A stretch of DNA of 64,000 nucleotides from Aldehydirespirator sp965248735. GTDB lineage: Bacteria > Actinomycetota > Acidimicrobiia > Acidimicrobiales > Aldehydirespiratoraceae. The notes below the pieces were generated by a model. That model was not told where the DNA came from. It did no database searches and saw nothing but the letters and a program-made list of their open reading frames with translations. The DNA is taken from NCBI GenBank assembly GCA_965248735.1, contig OZ252146.1:2604001-2668000 (forward strand), in the 5' to 3' direction. Made by a program: the position numbers and the translations under genes. Shown piece by piece: positions 7,395 to 15,166 of this stretch; within the stretch, counting starts at the first letter, position 1; each line of letters opens with the position of its first letter.

Positions 7395-9025
7395 CAGAAC
7401 TGGAAGTAGATGTAGTCGGCGACGCCCTCGGGGCCGAGCGCCACCACGATCATGGTCCACACCGCGAAAGCGGCCGCAATGATTGCCGCCGGAGCTTCGG
7501 CCAGCCTTGTCGACCAGCGCCGGGCGAAGGCCAGGGGCACGTACTGGGCCAGAACTGCTCCGACGATGACGGCCACCACCACGGGGGTCACCAGCTCCGT
7601 GGAGGTCCCCCATCCCTGCAGCAGCCGCCCGTAGATGTCGCCGGCGTGGGCCAGGGTCTCGCTGTTGAACAGCACCCAGCCCGCACACACGAAGTGGAAC
7701 ACGAGCAGCACCCGCAGCCACGCGCCGATGGCGGAGCCCGCACCCGGGACCCTCCGGGCGGGGCGGGCCACCCGGCCGGGGGCGTCCTCAGCTTGGCGGG
7801 AAGCGGTCCTGGCCGCCCGCAACCGGCTGCCCAGACGCTCCGCGGCCAGCCCTGCGCCCTGGTACAGGCCCCAAACGATGAACACCCCGGCCGCCCCGTG
7901 CCACAGCCCGCCCAGCCCCATGGTCGCCAGCAGGTTGACGTAAGTGCGCACCCGGCCCCGCCGGTTGCCGCCCAGCGGGATGTACAGGTAGTCGCGCAGC
8001 CAGCGCGACAGCGTCATGTGCCAGCGCCGCCAGAAGTCCTGGACCGACACCGCCGCGTAGGGGCGGTCAAAGTTCTGCGGGAAGCGGAATCCCATCAGCA
8101 GGGCCACGCCGATGGCCATGTCGGTGTAGCCCGAGAAGTCGGCGTAGATCTGGACCGCGTAGCCGTACACGCCGAAGAGCACGTCGAGGGCTCCGTAGCT
8201 TCCCGGGGAGGCGAACGCCTCGTCCACGATCGCGGAGGCCAGGAAGTCGGCCACCACGACCTTCTTGAACATCCCCCGGCCGATCAGCTGGGCCGCCCGG
8301 CCGAGTTCGACCCGGTCGATGTGGCCGCCCGCGGGCCCCGGTTGGCTCCGGTCCGGCCACAGCTGCAGCTGCACTGGCTCCTCCAGGTCGCCGCGGGTGG
8401 CTCCCCTGCCTTTTCGGCGGCCGGAGGGCGGGAACCGCATCTGGGGCAGGAACTCGGTGGCCCGCACTATCGGCCCGGCCACCAGCTGCGGGAAGAACGA
8501 CAGGTAGACGGCGAAGTCGAGCAGCGGCGCGGGCGACGCGTCGCCCCGGTGGACGTCCACCACGTAGCTGATGGCCTGGAAGGTGAAGAACGAGATGCCG
8601 ATGGGCAGCACGATCCTCAACGCGGGGCTGGAGATCCCGAGATTGCTCTCCAGGCTCAGGGTGAAGAAGTCGTAGTACTTGAAGACCGCGAGCACGCCGA
8701 GGTCGAAGACCACGCCCGCGGTCACCGCCGCCCGGCGGGCCCTGCGGCGCGTGAAGCGCTGGTTGAGCCTGGCGGCGGCTGCGTTCACCAGCGTCATGGC
8801 CACCAGCAGCAGCACGAAGCGCCGGTCCCAGGCCGCGTAGAACCAGTACGAGGCGCCGAGCACGAACAGCTTCCACGGCACCGGGCGTCGCCGCAGAGCC
8901 CAACTCACCGGCAGCACCACCGCAAAGAAAGCTGCAAACGTGAAGGTGGGGAACAGCACCGCCGCGAACGTTACTCCTCCTGCTTCGGGCCGCTGGTTGC
9001 TTTCAGCCTCTTGATGAGCGAACAT
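7394..9025 (-). CDS. MBOAT-family O-acyltransferase (AlgI-like)
   Basis: A polytopic membrane protein of up to 543 residues. MBOAT enzymes pass acyl groups across the membrane to extracytoplasmic acceptors. Family marks: VLPIGISFFTFQAISYVVD, FFPQLVAGPIVRA, VQIYADFSGYTDMAIG, QDFWRRWHMTLSRWLRDYLYIPLGGNRRG, and the catalytic His region GLGGLWHGAAG. The start is uncertain. The ATG at 9025 lies inside a LexA box and gives a non-conserved hydrophilic leader, whereas a strong GGAGGAG (minus strand, about 8970) precedes AAVLFPTFTF, so translation may begin at a GTG near 8956. It is coupled to the SGNH gene. The only regulatory signal I can see upstream belongs to the divergent alkB gene. Confidence 0.85.
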   Translation of the reverse strand: MFAHQEAESNQRPEAGGVTFAAVLFPTFTFAAFFAVVLPVSWALRRRPVPWKLFVLGASYWFYAAWDRRFVLLLVAMTLVNAAAARLNQRFTRRRARRAAVTAGVVFDLGVLAVFKYYDFFTLSLESNLGISSPALRIVLPIGISFFTFQAISYVVDVHRGDASPAPLLDFAVYLSFFPQLVAGPIVRATEFLPQMRFPPSGRRKGRGATRGDLEEPVQLQLWPDRSQPGPAGGHIDRVELGRAAQLIGRGMFKKVVVADFLASAIVDEAFASPGSYGALDVLFGVYGYAVQIYADFSGYTDMAIGVALLMGFRFPQNFDRPYAAVSVQDFWRRWHMTLSRWLRDYLYIPLGGNRRGRVRTYVNLLATMGLGGLWHGAAGVFIVWGLYQGAGLAAERLGSRLRAARTASRQAEDAPGRVARPARRVPGAGSAIGAWLRVLLVFHFVCAGWVLFNSETLAHAGDIYGRLLQGWGTSTELVTPVVVAVIVGAVLAQYVPLAFARRWSTRLAEAPAAIIAAAFAVWTMIVVALGPEGVADYIYFQF

Positions 9026-9033
9026 TTGTTCGC
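9018..9033. promoter_or_regulatory. LexA (SOS) box
   Basis: A perfect 16-bp inverted repeat, GCGAACATTTGTTCGC. Its core CGAACATTTGTTCG fits the Gram-positive/actinobacterial LexA consensus CGAAC-N4-GTTCG. It directly abuts the -10 hexamer of the alkB-like gene, so a bound repressor would block RNA polymerase. It is the only such box I saw in the window. Confidence 0.85.
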
Positions 9034-9039
9034 TATAGT
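9034..9039 (+). promoter_or_regulatory. -10 element of a leaderless alkB promoter
   Basis: TATAGT, with exactly six bases before the GTG start at 9046. This spacing places the transcription start on the G of the start codon, so the mRNA would be leaderless. No ribosome-binding site is present upstream. Confidence 0.75.
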
Positions 9040-9045
9040 TGGATC

Positions 9046-9738
9046 GTGGGGATCTCCAGGTCGGGCACCAGCTCAGGCACGGGGTCGGGCACGAGGTCGG
9101 GCACCAGGTCGGGCACTCAGGCCGATGTGGGTCCCCGCCAAGGCGACCTGTTCGCCCAGGGGCCTCCGGCTGTGGACGGCTCTGCCGGCCTTGAGCGCCT
9201 GGAGCTGGACGGCCGGGGCTGGATCGACGTGGCGGCGCGGTGGCTGCTCGGCGGCGATGAGCTCCTCGAGCAGCTCGCGGTGGGCTTGCGCTGGACCCGG
9301 GCCGAGCGCCCGATGTACGGGCAGATGGTGGAGGAGCCCCGCCTGGGCGCCCATCTCAGGCCCCGCTCGGCGGGTGTGCCGGCGGTGATCGACGAGATGG
9401 CTGCGGCTCTGCGCGGCCGCTACCGGACGGGGTTCACCTCTGTGTGGGTCAACTACTACCGGGGTGGCCAGGACTCGGTGGCCTGGCACAGCGACCGGAT
9501 CGGGATCGACCCTGCCGACGCCGTGGTGGCCATCGTGTCGCTGGGCGGGCCGCGCCGGTTCCTGCTGCGGCCCTCAGGCGGGGGACGCAGCCGGTCGTTC
9601 ACCCTGGCGTCCGGGGACCTGCTGGTGATGGGCGGGGCCTGCCAGCAGAACTGGGAGCACTCAGTGCCCAAGGTCGCAGCCGCGCCGCCCCGCATGAGCG
9701 TCACCTTCCGCCGCACCGGCACGGACGCGGGCCGGTAG
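9046..9738 (+). CDS. alkB: AlkB-like 2-oxoglutarate/Fe(II) dioxygenase (DNA alkylation repair)
   Basis: A 230-residue AlkB-family enzyme, expected to reverse alkyl damage such as 1-methyladenine and 3-methylcytosine in DNA by oxidative demethylation. The iron ligands are clear: WHSDRIG (His148, Asp150) and WEHSVPK (His205). The 2-oxoglutarate-binding Arg pair is in RMSVTFRR (Arg216, Arg222). TSVWVNYYRGGQDSVAWH is the usual strand before the metal site. The first 25 residues are a Ser-Gly-Thr/Arg repeat encoded by a 12-bp tandem repeat and are probably disordered. The LexA box and the -10 right before the GTG make it an SOS-induced leaderless gene, which fits a repair role. Confidence 0.88.
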   Translation: MGISRSGTSSGTGSGTRSGTRSGTQADVGPRQGDLFAQGPPAVDGSAGLERLELDGRGWIDVAARWLLGGDELLEQLAVGLRWTRAERPMYGQMVEEPRLGAHLRPRSAGVPAVIDEMAAALRGRYRTGFTSVWVNYYRGGQDSVAWHSDRIGIDPADAVVAIVSLGGPRRFLLRPSGGGRSRSFTLASGDLLVMGGACQQNWEHSVPKVAAAPPRMSVTFRRTGTDAGR

Positions 9739-9782
9739 CCTCCGCGGCGGAACGGGCCGGACTCGAGGACAGGCGGGACGCG

Positions 9783-10535
9783 ATGGGACGATTCGACGGC
9801 AAGGTGGCGCTCATAACCGGTGCGGCCTCGGGCATGGGACGGGCGGTGTCGATCCGCCTCGCCTCCGAGGGCGCGGCGGTGTTCGCGGTAGACGTGAACG
9901 ACGACGGCCTGGCCGAGACCGCTTCAGAGATCGCCGGCTCGGGGGGCCGGATCGAGACGCAGCACTGCGACCTGTCGTCGGTGGCCGACTGCGCGGCGGC
10001 CGCGGCCGGCTGTGTGGACGCTCTCGGGCGCATCGACGTGCTCGGCAACATCGCAGGGCTCTCGTGGCAGGACCGGGTGGCCGACGTCACCGAAGAGGGC
10101 TGGGACCGCATGTTCGACGTGAACGTGAAGGGCGTGTTCTTCCTGACCCAGGCCGCGCTCCCCCACCTGCTGGAGTCGGGCGGCAACATCGTGAACATCG
10201 CCTCCAATGCCGGGCTGATGGGAATGGCCTACACGGCCCCCTACTGCGCCACCAAGGGCGCGGTGGTGCAGCTGACCAAGGCTCTGGCCATGGAGCTGTC
10301 CAAGACGCCGGTGCGGGTCAACGCCATCGCCCCCGGCGGGGTGGACACGCCGATGATCCGGAACTACAGGCAGGTGACCGACGGCGACCGGCACCTGGTC
10401 CGCCGCACCATCGCCTTCAAGCCGATGAGCCAGCCCGAGCACATCGCCGCGCTGTTCGCCTTCGTGGCCTCCGACGAGTGCCCCGGCATCCACGGCGCCG
10501 TCCTCAGCGCCGACGGAGGTCTCACCGCCGGCTAG
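9783..10535 (+). CDS. Short-chain dehydrogenase/reductase
   Basis: A 250-residue classical SDR using NAD(P). The cofactor loop is TGAASGMGRA, Asp in VFAVDVND near residue 36 suggests NAD preference, the structural motif is N-I-A-G (NNAG equivalent), and the catalytic set is Asn (MFDVNVKG), Ser (NIASNAG), Tyr and Lys (YCATKGA). GGVDTPMI and SADGG are standard. The substrate is unknown. It follows alkB by 44 bases but has no functional link to it. The last five codons and the stop are part of a 35-bp unit repeated downstream. Confidence 0.88.
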   Translation: MGRFDGKVALITGAASGMGRAVSIRLASEGAAVFAVDVNDDGLAETASEIAGSGGRIETQHCDLSSVADCAAAAAGCVDALGRIDVLGNIAGLSWQDRVADVTEEGWDRMFDVNVKGVFFLTQAALPHLLESGGNIVNIASNAGLMGMAYTAPYCATKGAVVQLTKALAMELSKTPVRVNAIAPGGVDTPMIRNYRQVTDGDRHLVRRTIAFKPMSQPEHIAALFAFVASDECPGIHGAVLSADGGLTAG

Positions 10536-10723
10536 GCGGGCACACGACTCGAAGGCTCATCCCGGCTAGGCGGGCACACGACTCGAAGGCTCACCGCCGG
10601 CTAGGCGGACGCACGACTCGAAGGCTCACCGCCGGCTAGGCGGGCACACGACTCGAAGGCTCACCGCCGGCTAGGCGGACGCACGACTCGAAGGCTCACC
10701 GCCGGCTAGGCGGGCACACGACT
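10530..10723. repeat. 35-bp tandem repeat of the SDR gene end, six copies
   Basis: Units start at 10530, 10564, 10599, 10634, 10669 and 10704 (period 35, the first 34). Each carries the SDR end CACCGCCGGCTAG including the stop codon, then a spacer with ACGACTCGAAGGCTC. Two variants, GGGCACACG and GGACGCACG, alternate in copies 3-6, so a 70-bp pair was itself duplicated. There are no spacers, so it is not CRISPR. It separates the convergent SDR and flavoprotein genes. Confidence 0.9.
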
Positions 10724-10741
10724 CCCCAGGCTCGTCAGCGG

Positions 10742-12301
10742 TCACTCGACGTGGCGGGCTCGGCGGCCCTCGATCTCGCCGAAGAACTGGCCCGCGGCCT
10801 TCTGGACGCCGCTTGACCAGGTCGGGTAGGAATGCGAGGCCTGGGCCAGGCGGCCGGTGAAGGCGCCGGTGCGCATGGCCAGCACGATCTCGGCGATCAT
10901 CTCGCCGGCCCTGGGAGCGACGATCGTCGCTCCCAGGATGCGTCCACCGCCGGCGTTGCGCAGCAGGCGGCGGGGACCGGCCACGATGGCGATGAAGCCG
11001 TCGGTGCGGCCGTCGGTGACGGCCCGGTCCACCTCGGCCAGCGGCAGGTAGGCCACCCGGCTGCCCGGCGGCGCGCAGCTCGGGGTCAACCCCACTGACG
11101 CCACCTCCGGGTCGGTGAACACCACCCTGGGCACCAACCCGCCCCGGAACTGTCCCCTCAGGCCCTTGCCCAACGCGTTGCCGGCCGCGATCCGGCCCAT
11201 CTCGTCGGCCGCGTGCGACAGATTCAAGGCCGCATGATGATGCCGTTGCCGGATCCGGGTGAGCGGGGCCCTTCCACCGGGTCGCCTGGCCCGCAGCAGT
11301 CCTCGGCGGGAGGGGTGCTGCACGTCGATCTTGTCGATCTTGAACAGGGGCGTCGGCCGGACTCGCCGCCGGAAGGGCTGCCGCAGCCGCCAGGCGGCGA
11401 CATCGCCGGCCGCGTAGACACCCTTCACGGATGTCTCGAGCCGTTCGTCGGTAAGGATATGGCCGCTCCACTCGCCGAGCTTGACCTTCATATCGGTGAG
11501 TCCCAGGCCATCTGTCGCGGGCGTTCGGCCGGTGGCCACCAGCAGCCGGTCCACGGTGACACGCCCGCCTATCCCCCCGGAGCGGGAGAGCCGGTAGAGG
11601 AGCGAGTACGGGCCGCCGCCGGTGGAGTCGCGTCGGGCCAGTTCGACGCGGGCGATGCGGGTGCTGCGCAGCACTCTCACCCCGTCGGCCTGAAGGGCCG
11701 CTCTCACCGTCGCCGCGGCCTCTGGCTCCTCACGGAACAGCAGCTGTTGATGGAACTCGAAGAGGGTTACCTCCACTCCAAGGATCGCGAAGGCCTGGGT
11801 CAATTCGCAGCCCGTGGCTCCACCGCCGATGATGCCAATCGACTTCGGCGCCTCGATCAGGTCGAACACGGTCTCGTTGGTGAGCGGCCGGGCTTCGGCG
11901 AGGCCGCGGATGTCGTCGGGCAGCGAGGGTCTTGAGCCGGTGGCCAGCACGATGCGGGGCGCGGTGATGCGCCGCTCCCCCACCGCCACCGTGTCGTGGG
12001 TGATCAGCCGGGCCCGGCCCTCGATGACTGTGACTCCCTCGCCCCGCAGCACCTCGGCCGACTCGGTGGCCGCGATGTGCTCGATAGTGGAGCGCACCCG
12101 GGCCATGGCCTCGGCGAAAGCGAGCCCGTCGCGGGCCGCGGCCAGCAGCGTCTTGGACGGCACGCAGCCGGTGAACGTGCAGTCCCCGCCCGGCGCCGAG
12201 TCGGTGACCAGGGCCACATCCGCGCCGGCCCAGCGCGCCGCCCTCACCGCGCCCAGCCCGGCCGCGCCCCCGCCCACCACGATCAGCTCGTGGTCCATCA
12301 T
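10742..12301 (-). CDS. Pyridine nucleotide-disulfide oxidoreductase (class I-like)
   Basis: A roughly 519-residue FAD/NAD(P) flavoprotein. ELIVVGGGAAGLGA binds FAD, the redox disulfide is C-T-F-T-G-C in GGDCTFTGCVPSKTL, SIGIIGGGATGCELTQAF binds NAD(P), and GVYAAGDV closes the FAD site. Two oddities stand out. About 57 extra residues (roughly 302-358), rich in Arg and His, follow YAAGDV, where relatives run almost directly into the dimer interface. The C-terminal catalytic His-Glu pair of lipoamide dehydrogenase (HPTLSE) reads YPTWSS here. It is therefore unlikely to be a lipoamide dehydrogenase; a mercuric-reductase-like or other disulfide reductase is possible. The start may be ATG 12301, 12298 or 12319. 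Confidence 0.75.
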   Translation of the reverse strand: MMDHELIVVGGGAAGLGAVRAARWAGADVALVTDSAPGGDCTFTGCVPSKTLLAAARDGLAFAEAMARVRSTIEHIAATESAEVLRGEGVTVIEGRARLITHDTVAVGERRITAPRIVLATGSRPSLPDDIRGLAEARPLTNETVFDLIEAPKSIGIIGGGATGCELTQAFAILGVEVTLFEFHQQLLFREEPEAAATVRAALQADGVRVLRSTRIARVELARRDSTGGGPYSLLYRLSRSGGIGGRVTVDRLLVATGRTPATDGLGLTDMKVKLGEWSGHILTDERLETSVKGVYAAGDVAAWRLRQPFRRRVRPTPLFKIDKIDVQHPSRRGLLRARRPGGRAPLTRIRQRHHHAALNLSHAADEMGRIAAGNALGKGLRGQFRGGLVPRVVFTDPEVASVGLTPSCAPPGSRVAYLPLAEVDRAVTDGRTDGFIAIVAGPRRLLRNAGGGRILGATIVAPRAGEMIAEIVLAMRTGAFTGRLAQASHSYPTWSSGVQKAAGQFFGEIEGRRARHVE

Positions 12302-12343
12302 CCGCCCGCGCCGACCCATGGCCAGACCCTACGGTGAGTTGGC

Positions 12344-13177
12344 TCAGAGATGGGCCGCGTCGAGGGCGGAGCGGAAATCGGCCACAAGAGCGGCCACGCC
12401 CTCGGGTCCGGCGCCCTCCAGCATGCGGGCCACGATGGCCGATCCGACGACCGCCCCGTCGGCTACCTCGCACACTTCGGCGGCCTGGGCCGGCGTGCTC
12501 ACGCCCACGCCCACCAGCACAGGCCGGTCGGTGACCGCCTTGAGGCGGGCCGCGGTGCGGGTGGCGCTGGCGGCCAGCTCGGCGCGCATTCCGGTGATGC
12601 CCATCAGGCCCACGCCGTACACGAAGCCGCGGGAGCGGGCGCAGATGCGGGGCAGCCGCTCGTCGGGCGCGGTGGGCGCGGCCAGCAGCACCGTCTCCAC
12701 TCCGGCTGCGTCCGCGCACCCCGCCCACTCCCCCACTTCCTCCAGCGGCAGGTCGGGCAGGATGCAACCGCTTATGCCGGCCTCGGCCAGCGACGATGCG
12801 AACCGCTCATAGCCCATGTGGTGGGCGATGTTCACGTAGGTCATCACCGCGGTGGGCACGCCGATGTCGGCCCTGGCTCTGCGCACCGCGGCCAGGATCG
12901 ACTGCGGCGTGGCGCCCTCCGAAAGCGCCCGATCGTTGGCCTGCTGGATGACAGTGCCGTCCATCACCGGGTCCGAGAACGGCACCCCGATCTCGATAGC
13001 GTCGGCTCCCGCCGCGGCCACCGCGCAGATGGTCTCGAGCCAGTCGTCGCCGAGGCCGCCGGTGAGATAGGGCACCAGGCACTTGCCGCCCGAGTCTCGG
13101 CGGCCGCGCAGGGCCGTCTCCAGCGCACCCCAGCCGCCGGTGCTTGCCTCCGCCGCCTCGGGCTCGGCGCCGGTCAC
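12344..13177 (-). CDS. trpA: Tryptophan synthase alpha chain
   Basis: A 277-residue TIM-barrel subunit that splits indole-3-glycerol phosphate to indole, which is channelled to TrpB. The catalytic acids are in DAIEIGVPFSDPVMDG (Glu and Asp, equivalent to Glu49 and Asp60 of the enteric enzyme). PYLTGGLGD, GCILPDLPLEE, LLAAPTAPDERL, YGVGLMGITG and VGVGVSTPAQA are typical. The start is GTG 13177, overlapping the trpB stop as GTGA, so the pair is translationally coupled. The first 20 residues are an Ala/Glu-rich extension. It is the last gene of the minus-strand trp cluster. Confidence 0.95.
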   Translation of the reverse strand: MTGAEPEAAEASTGGWGALETALRGRRDSGGKCLVPYLTGGLGDDWLETICAVAAAGADAIEIGVPFSDPVMDGTVIQQANDRALSEGATPQSILAAVRRARADIGVPTAVMTYVNIAHHMGYERFASSLAEAGISGCILPDLPLEEVGEWAGCADAAGVETVLLAAPTAPDERLPRICARSRGFVYGVGLMGITGMRAELAASATRTAARLKAVTDRPVLVGVGVSTPAQAAEVCEVADGAVVGSAIVARMLEGAGPEGVAALVADFRSALDAAHL

Positions 13178-14388
13178 CCGACGATGCCCATCATCTGATC
13201 GACGTCCTTGTCGCCCCGGCCGCTGAGGTTCAACAACACGGTTAGACCGGCCAGCTCGGAGCGGGCCCGCGACACCCAGGCCAGGGCGTGGGCGCACTCC
13301 AGGGCGGGGATGATGCCCTCGGTGCGAGACAGCAGGCTGAACGCCTCGATCACCTCGGCGTCGGTGACCTGCTCGTAGACAGCCCGACCGGTGGCGGCCA
13401 AGTAGGAGTGCTCGGGGCCCACGCCGGGATAGTCGAGTCCGGCTGAGATCGACTGGGCCTCCAGCACCTGGCCCCACTCGTCCTGCATCAGGTACGACCG
13501 CGAGCCGTGGACGATGCCGGGAACGGCGCGGCCGATGGCCGCCCCCCCGGCCGGCTCCACCCCCACCAGGCGGGCCGGTGTGTTGGCGAACCCCGCGAAG
13601 ATGCCCGCCGCGTTGGAGCCTCCCCCCACCGCGGCGGTGACCACGTCGGGAACCCCGCCTTCGAGGATCGCCGCGCACTGGCTCCGGGCCTCCTCCCCCA
13701 CCACCCGCTGAAACTCCCGCACCATCCACGGGTACGGGTGCGGGCCCATCACCGAGCCCAGGCAGTAGTGGGTGGTGTCGGCCACCGCCACCCAGTGTCG
13801 CATGGCCTCGTTGACGGCGTCCTTGAGGGTGCGCGACCCGGTCTCGGCCGCCCGCACCTCCGCGCCCAGCAGGCGCATGCGGAACACGTTCAGCTCCTGG
13901 CGGGCGATGTCGACGGTGCCCATGTACACCACGCAGTCCATGCCGAACAGCGCGGCCGCGGTGGCGGTGGCCACCCCGTGCTGGCCGGCGCCGGTCTCGG
14001 CCACCAGGCTCGTCTTGCCCATGCGCTGGGCCAGCAAGGCCTGGCCGAGCACATTGTTGATCTTGTGACTGCCGGTGTGGTTGAGGTCCTCGCGCTTCAA
14101 CAGGATGCGCACCCCGAGCTCCTCGGAGAGGTTGGCGCACTCGGTCAGGGGCGAGGGCCGGCCGGCGTAGTCGCGCAGCAGCCGGTCGAGCTCGTCCCGG
14201 AAGGCGGCGTCGCCCCAGGCGGAGCGGAACGCCCGGTCGAGCTCCTGGCAGGCTGGAACCAGCGGTTCGGGCACGAACATGCCGCCGAACTCGCCGAAGC
14301 GCCCATCGGCGCTCGGCTCGCCCATGAATCCTCCCGCGGCGCCTGCTCCGCTGGGCTCGCCCATGAGTCCTCCCGCGGGCGTAGTCAC
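13174..14388 (-). CDS. trpB: Tryptophan synthase beta chain
   Basis: A 404-residue PLP enzyme that joins indole and serine into tryptophan. The PLP lysine is in NHTGSHKINNVLGQA, the phosphate loop is GGGSNAAG, and FGGMFVPEPLVPA marks the start of the conserved fold. The N terminus carries a duplicated stretch (GGLMGEPS and GGFMGEPS, 13-residue period) absent from most relatives. It starts at GTG 14388, overlapping the trpF stop as GTGA. trpF-trpB-trpA form one coupled unit. Confidence 0.96.
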   Translation of the reverse strand: MTTPAGGLMGEPSGAGAAGGFMGEPSADGRFGEFGGMFVPEPLVPACQELDRAFRSAWGDAAFRDELDRLLRDYAGRPSPLTECANLSEELGVRILLKREDLNHTGSHKINNVLGQALLAQRMGKTSLVAETGAGQHGVATATAAALFGMDCVVYMGTVDIARQELNVFRMRLLGAEVRAAETGSRTLKDAVNEAMRHWVAVADTTHYCLGSVMGPHPYPWMVREFQRVVGEEARSQCAAILEGGVPDVVTAAVGGGSNAAGIFAGFANTPARLVGVEPAGGAAIGRAVPGIVHGSRSYLMQDEWGQVLEAQSISAGLDYPGVGPEHSYLAATGRAVYEQVTDAEVIEAFSLLSRTEGIIPALECAHALAWVSRARSELAGLTVLLNLSGRGDKDVDQMMGIVG

Positions 14389-15077
14389 TGATCCTGTTCC
14401 CAGTCGTAGGGGCCGGGGCGGGCGGGTCGCCGAGGCTCGCCGCCCGCAGGCGAGCCGCTGTGGGCGCGCGAGGCGCGTTGAGCCTTGGCCGCCTCGATGA
14501 AGGCCCGCAGCCGGGCTGGGTCCTTGCGGCCCGGTCGGCTCTCCACCCCGCTGGCCACGTCCACTCCCCAGGGTTGCACCCGGCGGATGGCCCCGGCCAC
14601 GTTCTCAGCGTCGAGACCGCCCGCCAGGATCAGCCGGTGACCCGCCAGGGGGGCCCCCTCCGCCAGCGACCAGTCGAACACCTCGCCGGAGCCGGGCCGC
14701 TTGCTGTCGATCAGCACCGCGTCCGCGCCGTAGTCGCCCAGATGCTGCAGGCCCTCATGGCCGGCGGGGAAGGCCTTTATGGTCACGGGCACTCTCTCGG
14801 CCACCCAGGCGGTGTCCTCGGGCGACTCGTGGCCGTGCAGCTGGGCCGCTCCGAGGCGGGCGTCGGAGGTGATCTTCACGACGCGCGACGCCAGCTCGTT
14901 GCGGAACACCCCCACGCTGAGCACGTCGCTGGGCAGGCGGCGGACGATGTCGCGCACCCGGTCCATCGACATCTGACGGGGCGACGGCGCGAAAATGAAC
15001 CCCACCGCGTCGGCGCCCATGGCCACCGCCAGCAGCGCGTCGTCCTCGTTGGTGGTTCCGCAGATCTTGACGAACAC
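14385..15077 (-). CDS. trpF: Phosphoribosylanthranilate isomerase
   Basis: A 230-residue TIM-barrel isomerase of tryptophan biosynthesis. Signatures: VKICGTTNEDDALLAV with the catalytic Cys, GADAVGFIFAPSPRQM, QLHGHESP, and the phosphate-binding strands LAGGLDAENV and GVDVASGVESRPGRKDP with the catalytic Asp. The 25-residue C-terminal tail is extra. A dedicated TrpF is notable because mycobacteria and streptomycetes lack one and use a bifunctional HisA (PriA); here hisA is also in the window. The start is GTG 15077 with a leaderless-type promoter just upstream. No trpC or trpD is in the window. Confidence 0.94.
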   Translation of the reverse strand: MFVKICGTTNEDDALLAVAMGADAVGFIFAPSPRQMSMDRVRDIVRRLPSDVLSVGVFRNELASRVVKITSDARLGAAQLHGHESPEDTAWVAERVPVTIKAFPAGHEGLQHLGDYGADAVLIDSKRPGSGEVFDWSLAEGAPLAGHRLILAGGLDAENVAGAIRRVQPWGVDVASGVESRPGRKDPARLRAFIEAAKAQRASRAHSGSPAGGEPRRPARPGPYDWEQDQ

Positions 15078-15083
15078 GTCCCG

Positions 15084-15089
15084 ACGCTA
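15084..15089 (-). promoter_or_regulatory. -10 element of a leaderless trpF promoter
   Basis: Minus strand TAGCGT followed by exactly six bases and then the GTG of trpF. This TANNNT-N6-RTG layout is typical of leaderless actinobacterial genes and repeats elsewhere in this window. Confidence 0.6.
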
Positions 15090-15153
15090 GTGGCTGCGGG
15101 CCTGCCGCGACCCGATGCCCCGCTCCGCCCGATCGGTCGACGCGGCGGCCTGG

Positions 15154-15166
15154 CCACTCGGCCTCT
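15154..15166 (-). repeat. Solo end of the intergenic element (copy G)
   Basis: Minus strand AGAGGCCGAGTGG, matching the element terminus with one change. It overlaps the TAG stop of the J-domain gene. No core or opposite end is recognisable before trpF, so it is a remnant or a minimal copy. Confidence 0.5.

Noticed and set aside
12344..14140. A 598-residue frame covering trpA and part of trpB
   Set aside because: Only its last 277 residues are TrpA; the rest is trpB in the wrong frame. The GTG at 13177 with a GTGA overlap is the real start.
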